Positions 55,701 through 64,000 of a DNA stretch of 64,000 nucleotides are shown here, piece by piece. Position numbers and translations under genes: made by a program. Source of the DNA: Devosia marina (GTDB lineage: Bacteria > Pseudomonadota > Alphaproteobacteria > Rhizobiales > Devosiaceae). The DNA is taken from NCBI RefSeq assembly GCF_009758415.1, contig NZ_WQRF01000002.1, forward strand, positions 248,001 through 312,000, in the 5' to 3' direction. Position 1 is the stretch's first letter. Each line of letters opens with the position of its first letter. Below the pieces are notes generated by a model. The model was not told the origin of the DNA, did not search any database, and saw nothing but the letters and a program-made list of their open reading frames with translations.

Positions 55701-58310
55701 CTAGACGACGATGTTGACGATGCGATTGGGCACCACCACCACCTTCTTTGGCGCCTTGCCGTCCAGCGCCTTCTGGACGATATCCAGCGCGAGCACCAGG
55801 GTCTCGACTTCTGCCGCCGGCATGTCCTTGGCGACATTGATTTCGCCGCGGCGCTTGCCATTGATCTGAATGGGCAGGGTCACCTCATCGTCGACCAGCA
55901 TGGCTGGATCCACCTCGGGCCACAGTGCGTCAGCGACAAGTCCTTGTTTTCCGAGTACTTCCCAACAGCTCTCGGCGAGATGCGGCATCATCAGATTGAT
56001 CAGCAGAACCAGCTTTTCGACGCCGTCGCGCAAGATTGGGGCGAGTTCGGCGGCTGCTTTGCCATCCTTGGCCTTCACCAGGGCATTGGTCAGCTCATAG
56101 ATGCGGGCGACGGCGCGGTTGAAGCCAAGCCCCTCGATGTCCTGGGCGACACCAGCGACGGTGCGATGGATGATCTTGCGCAGGGCCAGGGCATCAGCAC
56201 TGTCCAGTGCAACAGTCGCTGAGGATTGTTCGGATAATTCGACCGTGTCGTTGACGAGGCGCCAGATGCGCTGCTGGAAACGGCTGGCGCCTTCAACGCC
56301 CGATTCAGTCCATTGCACGTCACGCTCGGGCGGGGAGTCCGAGAGCATGAACCAGCGGGCGGTATCGGCGCCGTAGCTGCGCACGATCTCGTCGGGATCC
56401 ACCACGTTCTTCTTGGACTTGCTCATCTTTTCGACCGAACCGATGGCGATTGGCGCGCCGGTCTGGGCGTGCCTGGCGGTGCGGGTGTCGCCCTCGGTCT
56501 CGATGATGATGTCAGTGGGGGGCACCCATTCGCCCTTGTCGCCCTTATAGGTCTCGTGGGTCACCATGCCCTGGGTGAACATGCCCTTGAAGGGTTCACT
56601 CAACCCCACATGGCCGGTCGCCTTCATCGCTCGGGTGAAGAAGCGTGAATAGAGCAGATGCAGAATCGCGTGCTCGATGCCGCCAATATACTGGTCTACC
56701 GGCAGCCAATGGTCGGCGATTTCGGGAACCGTGGGTGTATCGGCTTGGGGTGCGGTGAACCGGGCAAAATACCAGGACGAATCCACGAAGGTGTCCATTG
56801 TATCGGTTTCGCGCCGCGCGGCGGCACCACATTGCGGACAATGGACATGTTTCCAGGTCGGATGATGGTCGAGCGCGTTGCCCGGCTTGTCGAAGCTCAC
56901 ATCCTCGGGCAGCACCACCGGCAGGTCTTTTTTGGGCACGGGAATGGTGCCGCAGACCTCGCAATGGATCACCGGAATGGGGCAACCCCAATAGCGCTGG
57001 CGGGAAATGCCCCAGTCGCGCAGACGATAATTGACTTCGACCTTGCCTTGCGGCTTGCCATCGACCACGCGGGCAGAGAAATGCTCGGCAATCCGTGCCT
57101 TGGCTTCGTCGATGGTCAGGCCATCGAGGAAGTCAGAGTTGAAGATGTTACCGGCGTCAACATAGGCTTCGTTCGCAATCGCGAAGCTGGCCGGATCGGC
57201 GCCTGGCGGCAGCACCACCGGGGTAACCGGCAGATCATATTTGCGGGCGAAATCGAGATCGCGCTGGTCATGCGCCGGGCAGCCGAACACGGCGCCGGTG
57301 CCGTAATCCATCAGCACGAAATTGGCGACATAGACGGGCAGCGTCTGGCCTTCGATCACCGGATGCTTGACGCGCAGGCCGGTGAGAACGCCCTTTTTCT
57401 CAGCCTTTTCCAGCGTTTCGGTTGCGGTTCCCTGACGATGGAATTCGGCGATAAACTCGGTGAGCGCCGGATTGTCTGCTGCCAACTGGGACGTCAGCGG
57501 ATGGTCGGGCGAGAGCGCGAGAAAGGAGGCGCCGAAAATCGTGTCCGGGCGCGTGGTGAAAACCTCGATGCTTTTCGCATCGGTCCTGTCGCTGGCTTCC
57601 AGCTCGAACAGCAGCCGCAGGCCTTCGGATTTGCCAATCCAGTTGCGCTGCATGATGCGCACCTTTTCGGGCCAGTCGGTTAGCCCATCCAGGGCTTCGA
57701 GCAGCTCCTCGGCAAAATCGGAAATCCTGAAGAACCACTGGGTCAGCTCGCGCTGCTCGACCACCGCGCCGGAGCGCCAGCCCTTGCCGTCGATCACCTG
57801 CTCATTGGCGAGCACGGTCATGTCGACCGGGTCCCAATTGACCTTGGAACTCTTGCGGGTGACCAGACCGGCTTGAAGCATGTCGATGAACATGGCCTGC
57901 TGGTGCTTGTAATAGTCGGGCGAGCAGGTGGCGATTTCGCGCGTCCAGTCGATCGACAGGCCCATCGATTTGAGCTGAGCCTTCATCGCCTCGATGTTCT
58001 GATAGGTCCAGGCGCCGGGATGGGTCTTGCGCTCGATCGCGGCATTTTCCGCGGGCAGGCCGAACGCGTCCCAGCCCATGGGGTGCAGCACATTCTTGCC
58101 GCGGGCACGGTGATAGCGCGCCACCACATCGCCCATGGCGTAATTGCGCACATGGCCCATATGGATGCGGCCCGAGGGATAGGGGAACATCTCAAGGACA
58201 TAATAGGGATCGCGCGGATCGTCATTTGCGGTGACGAAACTCTTGTTCTCGTCCCACACCTTCTGCCATTTCGGTTCGCTTTCGCGCGGATTGTAGCGTT
58301 CGCCGCTCAC
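55701..58310 (-). CDS. leuS: Leucyl-tRNA synthetase
   Basis: Class I synthetase charging tRNA-Leu. 869 residues from GTG 58310 ([16 protein letters not shown]), with AAGGAC ahead; an upstream GTG at 58337 adds nine residues. Signature HIGH is in [18 protein letters not shown], the editing domain contains [12 protein letters not shown], and the KMSKS loop is [17 protein letters not shown]. It also has the [22 protein letters not shown] zinc-related region. Divergent from the YggS gene; holA abuts its end. Confidence 0.97.
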   Translation of the reverse strand: MSGERYNPRESEPKWQKVWDENKSFVTANDDPRDPYYVLEMFPYPSGRIHMGHVRNYAMGDVVARYHRARGKNVLHPMGWDAFGLPAENAAIERKTHPGAWTYQNIEAMKAQLKSMGLSIDWTREIATCSPDYYKHQQAMFIDMLQAGLVTRKSSKVNWDPVDMTVLANEQVIDGKGWRSGAVVEQRELTQWFFRISDFAEELLEALDGLTDWPEKVRIMQRNWIGKSEGLRLLFELEASDRTDAKSIEVFTTRPDTIFGASFLALSPDHPLTSQLAADNPALTEFIAEFHRQGTATETLEKAEKKGVLTGLRVKHPVIEGQTLPVYVANFVLMDYGTGAVFGCPAHDQRDLDFARKYDLPVTPVVLPPGADPASFAIANEAYVDAGNIFNSDFLDGLTIDEAKARIAEHFSARVVDGKPQGKVEVNYRLRDWGISRQRYWGCPIPVIHCEVCGTIPVPKKDLPVVLPEDVSFDKPGNALDHHPTWKHVHCPQCGAAARRETDTMDTFVDSSWYFARFTAPQADTPTVPEIADHWLPVDQYIGGIEHAILHLLYSRFFTRAMKATGHVGLSEPFKGMFTQGMVTHETYKGDKGEWVPPTDIIIETEGDTRTARHAQTGAPIAIGSVEKMSKSKKNVVDPDEIVRSYGADTARWFMLSDSPPERDVQWTESGVEGASRFQQRIWRLVNDTVELSEQSSATVALDSADALALRKIIHRTVAGVAQDIEGLGFNRAVARIYELTNALVKAKDGKAAAELAPILRDGVEKLVLLINLMMPHLAESCWEVLGKQGLVADALWPEVDPAMLVDDEVTLPIQINGKRRGEINVAKDMPAAEVETLVLALDIVQKALDGKAPKKVVVVPNRIVNIVV

Positions 58311-58444
58311 GTGATGGTCGTCCTTGCAAGATTTCACGCCTGGCCCGCCGCAAATGGCGGCACAGCTTGCGTTTTTGAGGGTTTTTGGCTACCCGGACCA
58401 TCACCAGAAATCCCTTGCTAGGTCAACAGATACGGGGCCGGAAC

Positions 58445-59119
58445 ATGGCTGATCGCGCTGAAAGCGCCGCAACGCGCCTCGACTATATTCGCACGCGCAT
58501 GGAAAAGGCGCGCCGCCGGTTTGGGGCGCCGCCAGAGGCGGTCGAACTGGTCGCGGTGTCCAAGACCTTCCCCGCAGAGGTCATCGAACCCTATATTGCG
58601 GCGGGTCAGCGCGTGTTCGGGGAAAACCGGGTTCAGGAGGCCAAGGAAAAATGGCCTGGCCTGCGCGAGAAATATCCCGATCTCAGCCTGCACCTGATCG
58701 GGCCGCTGCAGTCGAACAAGGCGCGCGAGGCCGTGGCGCTGTTCGACGTCATCGAAACCGTGGATCGGGAGAAGATCGCGGCGGCGCTGGCTGCAGAAAT
58801 GGCGCGGGCCGAACGCCATCTGCCGTGTTTCGTGCAGGTCAATATTGGCGGCGAAGAGCAGAAGGCAGGTGTGCCGGTCGATGATGCAGTGGCGTTCGTG
58901 CGCCATTGCCGCGAGGTGTATGGGCTCGATATTGTCGGGCTGATGTGCATTCCGCCCGATGGCCAACCGGCCGGCCCCTATTTCGCGCATCTTGCCGCGC
59001 TGGGCCGCATGGCGGGGGTCGAGCGGCTGTCCATGGGCATGAGCGGCGACTTCGAAACGGCCATCGCCATGGGCGCCACCCATGTGCGGGTGGGGTCGGC
59101 GATCTTCGGCAAGCGCTAG
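58445..59119 (+). CDS. YggS/PLPBP family pyridoxal-phosphate homeostasis protein
   Basis: PLP-binding TIM-barrel protein of 224 residues without known enzymatic activity; homologues regulate vitamin B6 and amino-acid balance. VELVAVSKTFPAEVI contains the PLP Lys; FGENRVQEAKEKW, LHLIGPLQSNKAREA and the C-terminal LSMGMSGDFETAIAMGATHVRVGSAIFG are family hallmarks. ATG 58445 is in the family position. Divergent from leuS. Confidence 0.94.
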   Translation: MADRAESAATRLDYIRTRMEKARRRFGAPPEAVELVAVSKTFPAEVIEPYIAAGQRVFGENRVQEAKEKWPGLREKYPDLSLHLIGPLQSNKAREAVALFDVIETVDREKIAAALAAEMARAERHLPCFVQVNIGGEEQKAGVPVDDAVAFVRHCREVYGLDIVGLMCIPPDGQPAGPYFAHLAALGRMAGVERLSMGMSGDFETAIAMGATHVRVGSAIFGKR

Positions 59120-59252
59120 GCGCTGCCTGCAACTTTTCGTCCGGTTTGCGCGTTGCTCAAGATGAAATAACGCCGATGTGATTGGCTGGCCAAAAACGGG
59201 TCGCAATAGTGTGGCCTTGGTCGGCCAGGCACGGAAAAGACCGGAGAAAACA

Positions 59253-59936
59253 ATGAACAAGCGACGCATCCTAGTCGTAGATGACGACGCGGACCTGCGC
59301 CAGACCCTGGTTGAACAACTCAAGGGCGAGCCTGATTTCGACATTCTCCAGGCCGGAACCGCCAATGACGCGCTAAAGGCGGTGCGCGAACACAATGTCG
59401 AATTGACCATTCTCGATGTCGGCCTGCCCGATATGGATGGACGCGAGGCCGTCCGGCTGATGCGCCAGGAGGGCTATAAGAGCCCCGTGCTGATGCTAAC
59501 CGGTCACGACACCGATGCTGACGAGATCAAGGGGCTCGAAGCCGGGGCCAATGACTACCTGACCAAGCCGTTCCGCTACCCGGTGCTGCTGGCACGGATC
59601 AATGCGGCCCTCCGGCAGCGCGACCAGAGCGAGGACGCGGTCTTTACCATCGGGCAATACAGCTTCCAGCCTGCGGCCAAGGTGCTCGAGACCAATGAAG
59701 GCATCAAGGTGCGCCTGACCGACAAGGAAACTTCCATTTTGAAGTATCTCTATCGGCAGGGGCCCAAGACCATCACCCGCGATGTGCTGCTCAAGGAAGT
59801 CTGGGGCTATAATAACCGGGTGACCACGCACACACTGGAAACCCATATCTACCGCCTCCGGCAGAAGATCGAGCGCGACCCCTCCAATGCCAGGCTCCTG
59901 GTGACCGAGGACGGGGGCTACCGTCTCGTCCCGTAA
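59253..59936 (+). CDS. cenR: OmpR-family response regulator, CenR-like
   Basis: A 227-residue regulator: receiver domain with Asp10-Asp11, phospho-acceptor Asp55 in TILDVGLPDMDG and Lys105 in YLTKPF, then an OmpR/PhoB winged helix (about 130-225, ETSILKYLYRQGPKTITRDVLLKEVWGY, in parts). No sensor kinase gene adjoins. Length, the MNKRRILVVDDD start and location near parAB-leuS match CenR, an orphan regulator essential for envelope integrity in Caulobacter and relatives. The symbol is a good but unproven match. Confidence 0.75.
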   Translation: MNKRRILVVDDDADLRQTLVEQLKGEPDFDILQAGTANDALKAVREHNVELTILDVGLPDMDGREAVRLMRQEGYKSPVLMLTGHDTDADEIKGLEAGANDYLTKPFRYPVLLARINAALRQRDQSEDAVFTIGQYSFQPAAKVLETNEGIKVRLTDKETSILKYLYRQGPKTITRDVLLKEVWGYNNRVTTHTLETHIYRLRQKIERDPSNARLLVTEDGGYRLVP

Positions 59937-60043
59937 ACGGCGCAAAGCCTTTCATTTCCTGCCCGAACCAGACTATAGCTTGAGCCGGAACAGTCGCCCG
60001 CAGCCAGCGGGCGGCGCAATTTGGCGCTTTGGGTCTGGGGCCT

Positions 60044-60502
60044 ATGAGAATGGATGACGCGGCCGGGGTCTTGGCCCGGGCCGATTTCTTCGACATCTGC
60101 GACGATGAACAATTGCGCATGCTCGGCTTTGCGGGCGATCGCAAGCATTTCGATGCCGATGCGGTCATCTACAAGGCCGGGGCCGTGCCCAGCGGCGCCT
60201 ATGTGCTGATCGAGGGGACGGTCAAGGCCAGGCATGAAGGCGCCGAGGCCGGTAAGCCCTATGCGCTCTCAGAACCGGGTAGCGTCATTTCGCCCACCTC
60301 GCTGATTCTGGACAAACCCCGCCCTGTCACCTTCACTGCCGTCACCGATTGCGAATTGCTGTTCGTGCCTCGGACGGCATTTCTCAAGCTGGCGCGGCAG
60401 AGCCCGGATCTGGCCGCGCGCGCGGCCCAGCGCATCGAGCAGGAACTGGGGCGCTATATGCATGCGCTCGAGCCGCTGAAAGGCAAGATGAAAGGCGGCT
60501 AG
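60044..60502 (+). CDS. Cyclic nucleotide-binding domain protein without DNA-binding domain
   Basis: A single Crp-type cNMP-binding beta-roll of 152 residues: FFDICDDEQLRMLGFAGDRK, VIYKAGAVPSGAYVLIEGTVKA, and a short phosphate-binding helix region ISPTSLILDKPRPVTF, but no helix-turn-helix follows. Starts ATG 60044 or 60050. It follows the CenR-like gene by 107 bases in the same direction. It may be a cAMP or redox sensor subunit; no partner is evident. Confidence 0.82.
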   Translation: MRMDDAAGVLARADFFDICDDEQLRMLGFAGDRKHFDADAVIYKAGAVPSGAYVLIEGTVKARHEGAEAGKPYALSEPGSVISPTSLILDKPRPVTFTAVTDCELLFVPRTAFLKLARQSPDLAARAAQRIEQELGRYMHALEPLKGKMKGG

Positions 60503-60517
60503 TGCGTTGGTTCGCCA

Positions 60518-61330
60518 CTAAGGCCGCACGAAACGGGCGATCACCGGCACGTGGTCGCTGGGCTTGTCAGTCCAGCCACGGGCCGGCTTGATGATCTCTG
60601 CGCTCACCGAGCGTTCGGCTACGTCGGCCGTGGACCAGATATGGTCGAGCCGCCGGCCGCGGTCCGAGGCTTCCCAATCCTTGCCGCGATAGCTCCACCA
60701 GGAATAGATCTTGGTGTCGTGGGGCACATGCTTGCGCACCAGATCGGTCCAGCCGTGACCGCCAGTGAGGATGGCGTCGAGCGCTTCGGTTTCGACCGGG
60801 GTGTGGCTGACCACCTTCAAAAGCTGCTTGTGGCTCCAGACGTCATTCTCATGCGGGGCAATGTTGAAGTCGCCGGCGATCAGATGGCCGCGCTGAAACA
60901 CGGGCTCGGCAAACCAGGTCTTGAGTTCGTCGAGAAACCCCAGCTTGTGCTTGAATTTTGGGTTGATCTCGGGATCGGGCTCGTCGCCGCCGGCGGGGAT
61001 GTAGAAATTATGGAGGGTAAAGGGGCCGTGCCCAAGATCCACCAGTGCTGAAATATGGCGCGATTCCTCGATTTCGCAGAAGACACGGCTGGAAATCTCG
61101 GTCAGCGGAAATTTCGAGACGATGGCAACGCCGTGATAGCCCTTCTGGCCATGCACCGCCATGTGCGGATAGCCGGCCGCGATGAAAGCGTTCCGCGGGA
61201 ACTGGTCATTGGTGCATTTGATCTCCTGCAGCATCAGCACGTCGGGCTGATATTGCGCCAGGAAATCGAGCACCATGGGCAAGCGCAGGCGCACGGAGTT
61301 GATGTTCCAGGTGACGACGGAATGGGTCAT
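60518..61330 (-). CDS. xthA: Exodeoxyribonuclease III (AP endonuclease family)
   Basis: Mg2+-dependent EEP-fold repair nuclease of 270 residues. Motifs are VVTWNINSVRLRL, LMLQEIKCTNDQFP with the catalytic Glu, LHNFYIPAGGDEPD, HLIAGDFNIAP, YSWWSYRGK, and GRRLDHIW with the Asp-His near the C-terminus. It converges with the cNMP-binding gene. The other base-excision gene here is nth. Confidence 0.93.
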   Translation of the reverse strand: MTHSVVTWNINSVRLRLPMVLDFLAQYQPDVLMLQEIKCTNDQFPRNAFIAAGYPHMAVHGQKGYHGVAIVSKFPLTEISSRVFCEIEESRHISALVDLGHGPFTLHNFYIPAGGDEPDPEINPKFKHKLGFLDELKTWFAEPVFQRGHLIAGDFNIAPHENDVWSHKQLLKVVSHTPVETEALDAILTGGHGWTDLVRKHVPHDTKIYSWWSYRGKDWEASDRGRRLDHIWSTADVAERSVSAEIIKPARGWTDKPSDHVPVIARFVRP

Positions 61331-61437
61331 TGGGCGTCCGGAGAATCGGGCATTGGCGGGGTGTGTCCTGTTATCGCCAAGGCGGGGTTGAGGGTAAAGC
61401 CGGAAATGGCGCTGGTACGACAGGTTTTGTCAGCAGC

Positions 61438-61451
61438 GTTTCACGTGAATC
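61438..61451 (+). other. parS: parS-like ParB-binding site upstream of xthA
   Basis: GTTTCACGTGAATC, intergenic, about 108 bases before the xthA start on the other strand. It is the farthest right of the twelve sites and lies in a 373-base gene-free stretch. Confidence 0.78.
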
Positions 61452-61519
61452 GCTTAGCAGTGCTCCTCCAGATCTCGACACGAAGTACTTCCCGGCATCT
61501 CAACGTTCACCGGACGGCA

Positions 61520-61614
61520 CCTCCCCTTGACGGGGGAGAGACTGGCTGAGGGTGCCAACGAACCTGATATCGGGGACGGAACACCCCTCCCCATCCCTCC
61601 GGTGAAGGGGAGGG
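61520..61614. repeat. Paired-palindrome intergenic repeat, copy C (inverted)
   Basis: CCTCCCCTTGACGGGGGAG near 61520-61537 and CCCTCCCC ... GGGGAGGG ending at 61614. Orientation is opposite to copies A and B. It lies between xthA and rplS. Confidence 0.7.
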
Positions 61615-61652
61615 TGCCGCATCGCGTTCGTGTTGCCACGGTTCAAAAACAA

Positions 61653-61680
61653 AAAAGCCCGGCACAATGGCCGGGCTTTT
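61653..61680 (-). terminator. Rho-independent terminator of rplS
   Basis: Perfect 11-base stem (AAAAGCCCGGC / GCCGGGCTTTT, six-base loop). On the minus strand it is followed by TTTTTTG, just past the rplS stop. Confidence 0.9.
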
Positions 61681-61703
61681 CAATTCTCAAAGAGCTGCAG
61701 CTC

Positions 61704-62255
61704 TTATTCGCTCTTGGCTTCTTCGCCTTCAGCGGCAGCGGCCTGTTCGGCGGCGGCAGCAGCAGCGGCCGCTTCAGCGTCCTTGGCAGCCTGTTCAGCG
61801 GCGAAGGCCTCGGCAGCAGCGATCTTCTCGGCTTCGCGGGCTTCCTTGGCAGCCTGAGCGGCAGTGCGCTCGGCGTCCTGGATCTTCTTGGTGCGCGAAT
61901 TGGTCGATTCGAAAATACGGGCCGACTTACCGCGACGATCACGCAGGTAGTACAGCTTGGCGCGACGGACCTTACCGCGCTTGATCACTTCGATCGAAGC
62001 GATATTGGGCGAGTAGATCGGGAACACGCGTTCCACGCCTTCGCCATAGGAAATCTTGCGCACGGTGAAGCTTTCCATGATGCCGCCGCCGGAGCGTGCA
62101 ATCACGACGCCTTCATAGGCCTGCAGGCGTTCCTTGTCGCCTTCGCGGATCTTGACCCACACCTTGACGGTATCGCCATGGGTGAATTCGGGATGTTCGC
62201 GCTGAGTGGCGAGCGCCGCGACCTGTTCGGCCTCGATCTGTTCGATAATGTTCAT
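61704..62255 (-). CDS. rplS: 50S ribosomal protein L19 with long Ala/Glu tail
   Basis: Ribosomal protein at the 30S-50S interface. Residues 1-125 are normal L19: [43 protein letters not shown] and [19 protein letters not shown]. The protein is 183 residues, against about 115-125 in most bacteria; the extra ~55 C-terminal residues are Ala/Glu/Lys-rich and likely helical. The upstream gap to trmD (62256-62445) has only a five-base hairpin (GGGCC/GGCCC, 62299-62313) worth noting. Confidence 0.96.
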   Translation of the reverse strand: MNIIEQIEAEQVAALATQREHPEFTHGDTVKVWVKIREGDKERLQAYEGVVIARSGGGIMESFTVRKISYGEGVERVFPIYSPNIASIEVIKRGKVRRAKLYYLRDRRGKSARIFESTNSRTKKIQDAERTAAQAAKEAREAEKIAAAEAFAAEQAAKDAEAAAAAAAAEQAAAAEGEEAKSE

Positions 62256-62445
62256 TTTTCGATCCGTTCTGATCTTTTCATAGGGACGACTCTTTTATGG
62301 GCCTTTGCGGCCCCGTCGCCCGGTCTTGGTTGGTAACGGAAGGGCAGTCTTCTTGGTCTTGTTGCGTGCCGGTCCGATACGCCTGGCACACGAATGGGCG
62401 GCTCATAGGGGAAAACAGGGCAAGAGTCCAGTGCCTATGCCGGTT

Positions 62446-63135
62446 TCAGCGCGATTTGGCGGGCAGCAGGTCCGGCCGGCGCGCCCCGGTCAGCGCCAGG
62501 GATTGCTCATGCCGCCATCGGGCGATTTTCCCGTGGTCACCCGACGTCAGCACCGCGGGGATTTCCCGCCCTTCGAAGCTTTGTGGCCGCGTATATTGCG
62601 GATATTCGAGCAGGCCGTTTTCGAAGCTCTCCTCGTCGCGGCTGTCCAGCGCGCCGAGTACGCCGGGAATAAGCCGCACGACGGCTTCGAGCAGCACCAT
62701 GGCGGCCACTTCGCCGCCGGCCAGCACATAGTCACCGATGGAGATTTCCTCGAGCTTGCGGGCCTCGATGACGCGCTGGTCCACCCCTTCAAAGCGGCCG
62801 CAGACGATAACTGCGCCGGGACCGGCGGCCAGCTCGTGGGCGCGGGCCTGGGTGAGGGGGGTGCCGCGCGGTGACATCAGGATGCGGGGGCGCGGGTCGT
62901 CGTCCGGCGCGACAGCATCGATCGCCTTCGCCAGAATGTCGGGCTTGAGCACCATGCCGGCCCCGCCGCCCGACGGCGTGTCGTCCACAGTGCGATGCCG
63001 ATCTGTGGCGAAGTCGCGCAACTGGGTGGCCTGCAAGGCCCACAAGCCGTCATTCAGCCCGCGCCCCAGCACGGACGCACCCAGCGGCCCGGGGAACAGC
63101 TCAGGGAAAAGAGTGATGATATCGGCGGAGAACAT
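62446..63135 (-). CDS. trmD: tRNA (guanine-37-N1)-methyltransferase TrmD
   Basis: SPOUT methyltransferase of 229 residues that prevents frameshifting. ATG 63135 shares one base with the rimM stop (TGATG); a TTG one codon upstream is not used. [15 protein letters not shown], the trefoil-knot motifs [29 protein letters not shown] and [15 protein letters not shown], and the C-terminal [10 protein letters not shown] are present. rimM and rplS flank it as in nearly all bacteria. Confidence 0.96.
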   Translation of the reverse strand: MFSADIITLFPELFPGPLGASVLGRGLNDGLWALQATQLRDFATDRHRTVDDTPSGGGAGMVLKPDILAKAIDAVAPDDDPRPRILMSPRGTPLTQARAHELAAGPGAVIVCGRFEGVDQRVIEARKLEEISIGDYVLAGGEVAAMVLLEAVVRLIPGVLGALDSRDEESFENGLLEYPQYTRPQSFEGREIPAVLTSGDHGKIARWRHEQSLALTGARRPDLLPAKSR

Positions 63136-63671
63136 CAATCCGGCTCTTCCTCGCCAGGCTCGGCATCGAGCGGCGGGGCGATCACCAGATAGCCGTCGGC
63201 AATGCGGATGAGGGGAACAACGGCCTTGGTGAAAGGATAAAGGAATGTGTCACCCGAGCGTTCATCCCGCACCTCCAGGATGTCCCCGGCGCCGTGATCA
63301 TAGATGGCGCTGACTGCCCCGATGGACACGCCATTGTCGAGACGGGCATCGAGCCCGATCAGATCGGCGTGGTAGAAATCGTCTTCATCCTCGATTTCCG
63401 GAAGGCGGCTGCGCTCGACATACAGCTCGACGCCATTGAGCAATTCTGCTGCATTGCGGTCGCGCACGCCCTTGATGCGGGCAATCAGCACTGTCTTTTG
63501 CAGCCGCGCCGATTCAATGGTGATGACCAGCCCCGGCCGGTTGGTTTCGAGCGGACCATAATCGGCTATGGCCTCGGGCTCCTGGGTGTGAGAGGCGATG
63601 CGTACCTCGCCCTTGATGCCGTGCGCGGCGCCGATCGTGCCCATCAGAATGCGGGATGAAGTGTCTGCCAT
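63135..63671 (-). CDS. rimM: Ribosome maturation factor RimM
   Basis: Binds S19 and aids assembly of the 30S head. The 178 residues have the RimM beta-barrel [19 protein letters not shown] and the PRC-barrel domain with [26 protein letters not shown] and [13 protein letters not shown], ending in an acidic tail. ATG 63671 has GAGAAGG ahead. rpsP and ffh, usually upstream, would lie beyond this window if present; instead a DUF4893 gene comes first. Confidence 0.94.
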   Translation of the reverse strand: MADTSSRILMGTIGAAHGIKGEVRIASHTQEPEAIADYGPLETNRPGLVITIESARLQKTVLIARIKGVRDRNAAELLNGVELYVERSRLPEIEDEDDFYHADLIGLDARLDNGVSIGAVSAIYDHGAGDILEVRDERSGDTFLYPFTKAVVPLIRIADGYLVIAPPLDAEPGEEEPD

Positions 63672-63732
63672 CGGCCTTCTCTTCTTGTTTGTATGGCTCC
63701 ATAGCAGCGCCATCAGAAGGCGCAAGAGCTTG

Positions 63733-64000
63733 TCAGCGCGTCGGCACCAGTTCGATCACGTCGTGGGTCGATTCAAAGCGCGGAAAAGGCAGTTCCAGGC
63801 GATATCGCACCGGCTTGCCGTCGACTTTGTAGACGCAGCCGACCTGGCTGCGTTCGGGGTCGGCTCTGTAGTTCATGGGGGCTTCGTCGCCATAATGCAG
63901 CGTTCCCCAATAGAACAGGCCCCCGCCATCGCTGGGCAGGAGGTTGCCGCTGAAACGCTGCGACCCGGTGAGCTTTTCGATGCGGGCACCGTCATTTGAG
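63733..64000 (-). CDS. DUF4893-like protein, C-terminal part only (cut by window edge)
   Basis: The last 88 codons of a gene that begins beyond position 64000. The product contains GNLLPSDGGGLFYWGTLHYGD (in part), GCVYKVDGKPVRYRLELP and the end FESTHDVIELVPTR, resembling the end of DUF4893 proteins, which are usually exported. The start and any signal peptide are outside the window. Function unknown. Confidence 0.6.
   Translation of the reverse strand, partial: SNDGARIEKLTGSQRFSGNLLPSDGGGLFYWGTLHYGDEAPMNYRADPERSQVGCVYKVDGKPVRYRLELPFPRFESTHDVIELVPTR

Overview
This window looks like the replication-origin region of an alphaproteobacterium of the order Hyphomicrobiales, most likely a Devosia-like member of Devosiaceae (inference from gene order and protein character; there is no rRNA in the window to confirm it). 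The DNA is GC-rich and densely coding, with many ATGA start/stop overlaps. GTG and TTG starts are frequent. I found no tRNA, rRNA, CRISPR array, insertion sequence, integrase or prophage. Nearly everything is core chromosome.

Layout. 0.1-8.3 kb: envelope genes (GH25 muramidase lipoprotein, SPFH/NfeD pair, beta-barrel protein, galU and galE, MltB-type transglycosylase, SGNH hydrolase). 8.3-15.7 kb: a MarC protein, a DUF2283/DUF4258 pair, gshB, yraN, rsmI, an LppC-type lipoprotein, pncA and a pabB-pabC fusion. 15.8-19.3 kb: dnaK and dnaJ, each behind a sigma-32-like promoter and separated by a terminator and a parS site. 19.4-31.4 kb: mixed metabolism and regulators (GT8, FMN reductase, MarR, pyrF, PfkB kinase, TetR, nth, an AraC-Ogt fusion, AI-2E transporter, gpmA, dapB). 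31.5-36.5 kb: leftward hisB ... hisH-hisA-x-hisF-hisE-coaA operon. 37.0-39.4 kb: hslV-GNAT-hslU. 39.6-45.3 kb: XRE/Smr/Tim44, fxsA, secB, dnaQ-coaE-aroE-maf. 45.34-45.78 kb: predicted oriC. 45.8-54.6 kb: hemE-hemJ-rho-mnmE-mnmG-rsmG-parA-parB. 54.7-64 kb: holA, leuS, a YggS protein, cenR-like regulator, a cNMP-binding protein, xthA, rplS, trmD, rimM and a partial DUF4893 gene.

How it fits together. The maf-hemE gap has one perfect and three near CtrA boxes, four DnaA-like boxes and a tight group of three GANTC (CcrM) sites, the same arrangement of parts as the Caulobacter origin. Around it I count twelve parS-like sites between 11.4 and 61.4 kb, six of them in the 4.5 kb from the end of mnmE to just beyond parB. 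Three parS sites are the last 14 bp of a repeated ~95 bp element (17.9, 28.3 and 47.3 kb); at 28.1 kb the left module of that element has expanded into a 35-bp tandem array. I consider this parS-bearing repeat the least explained feature of the window. Four parS sites lie inside genes (rsmI, hisA, rsmG twice) and are all read in the same phase as Ser-Arg-Glu. Other structured intergenic DNA includes two families of paired-palindrome repeats and a large hairpin upstream of hslV.
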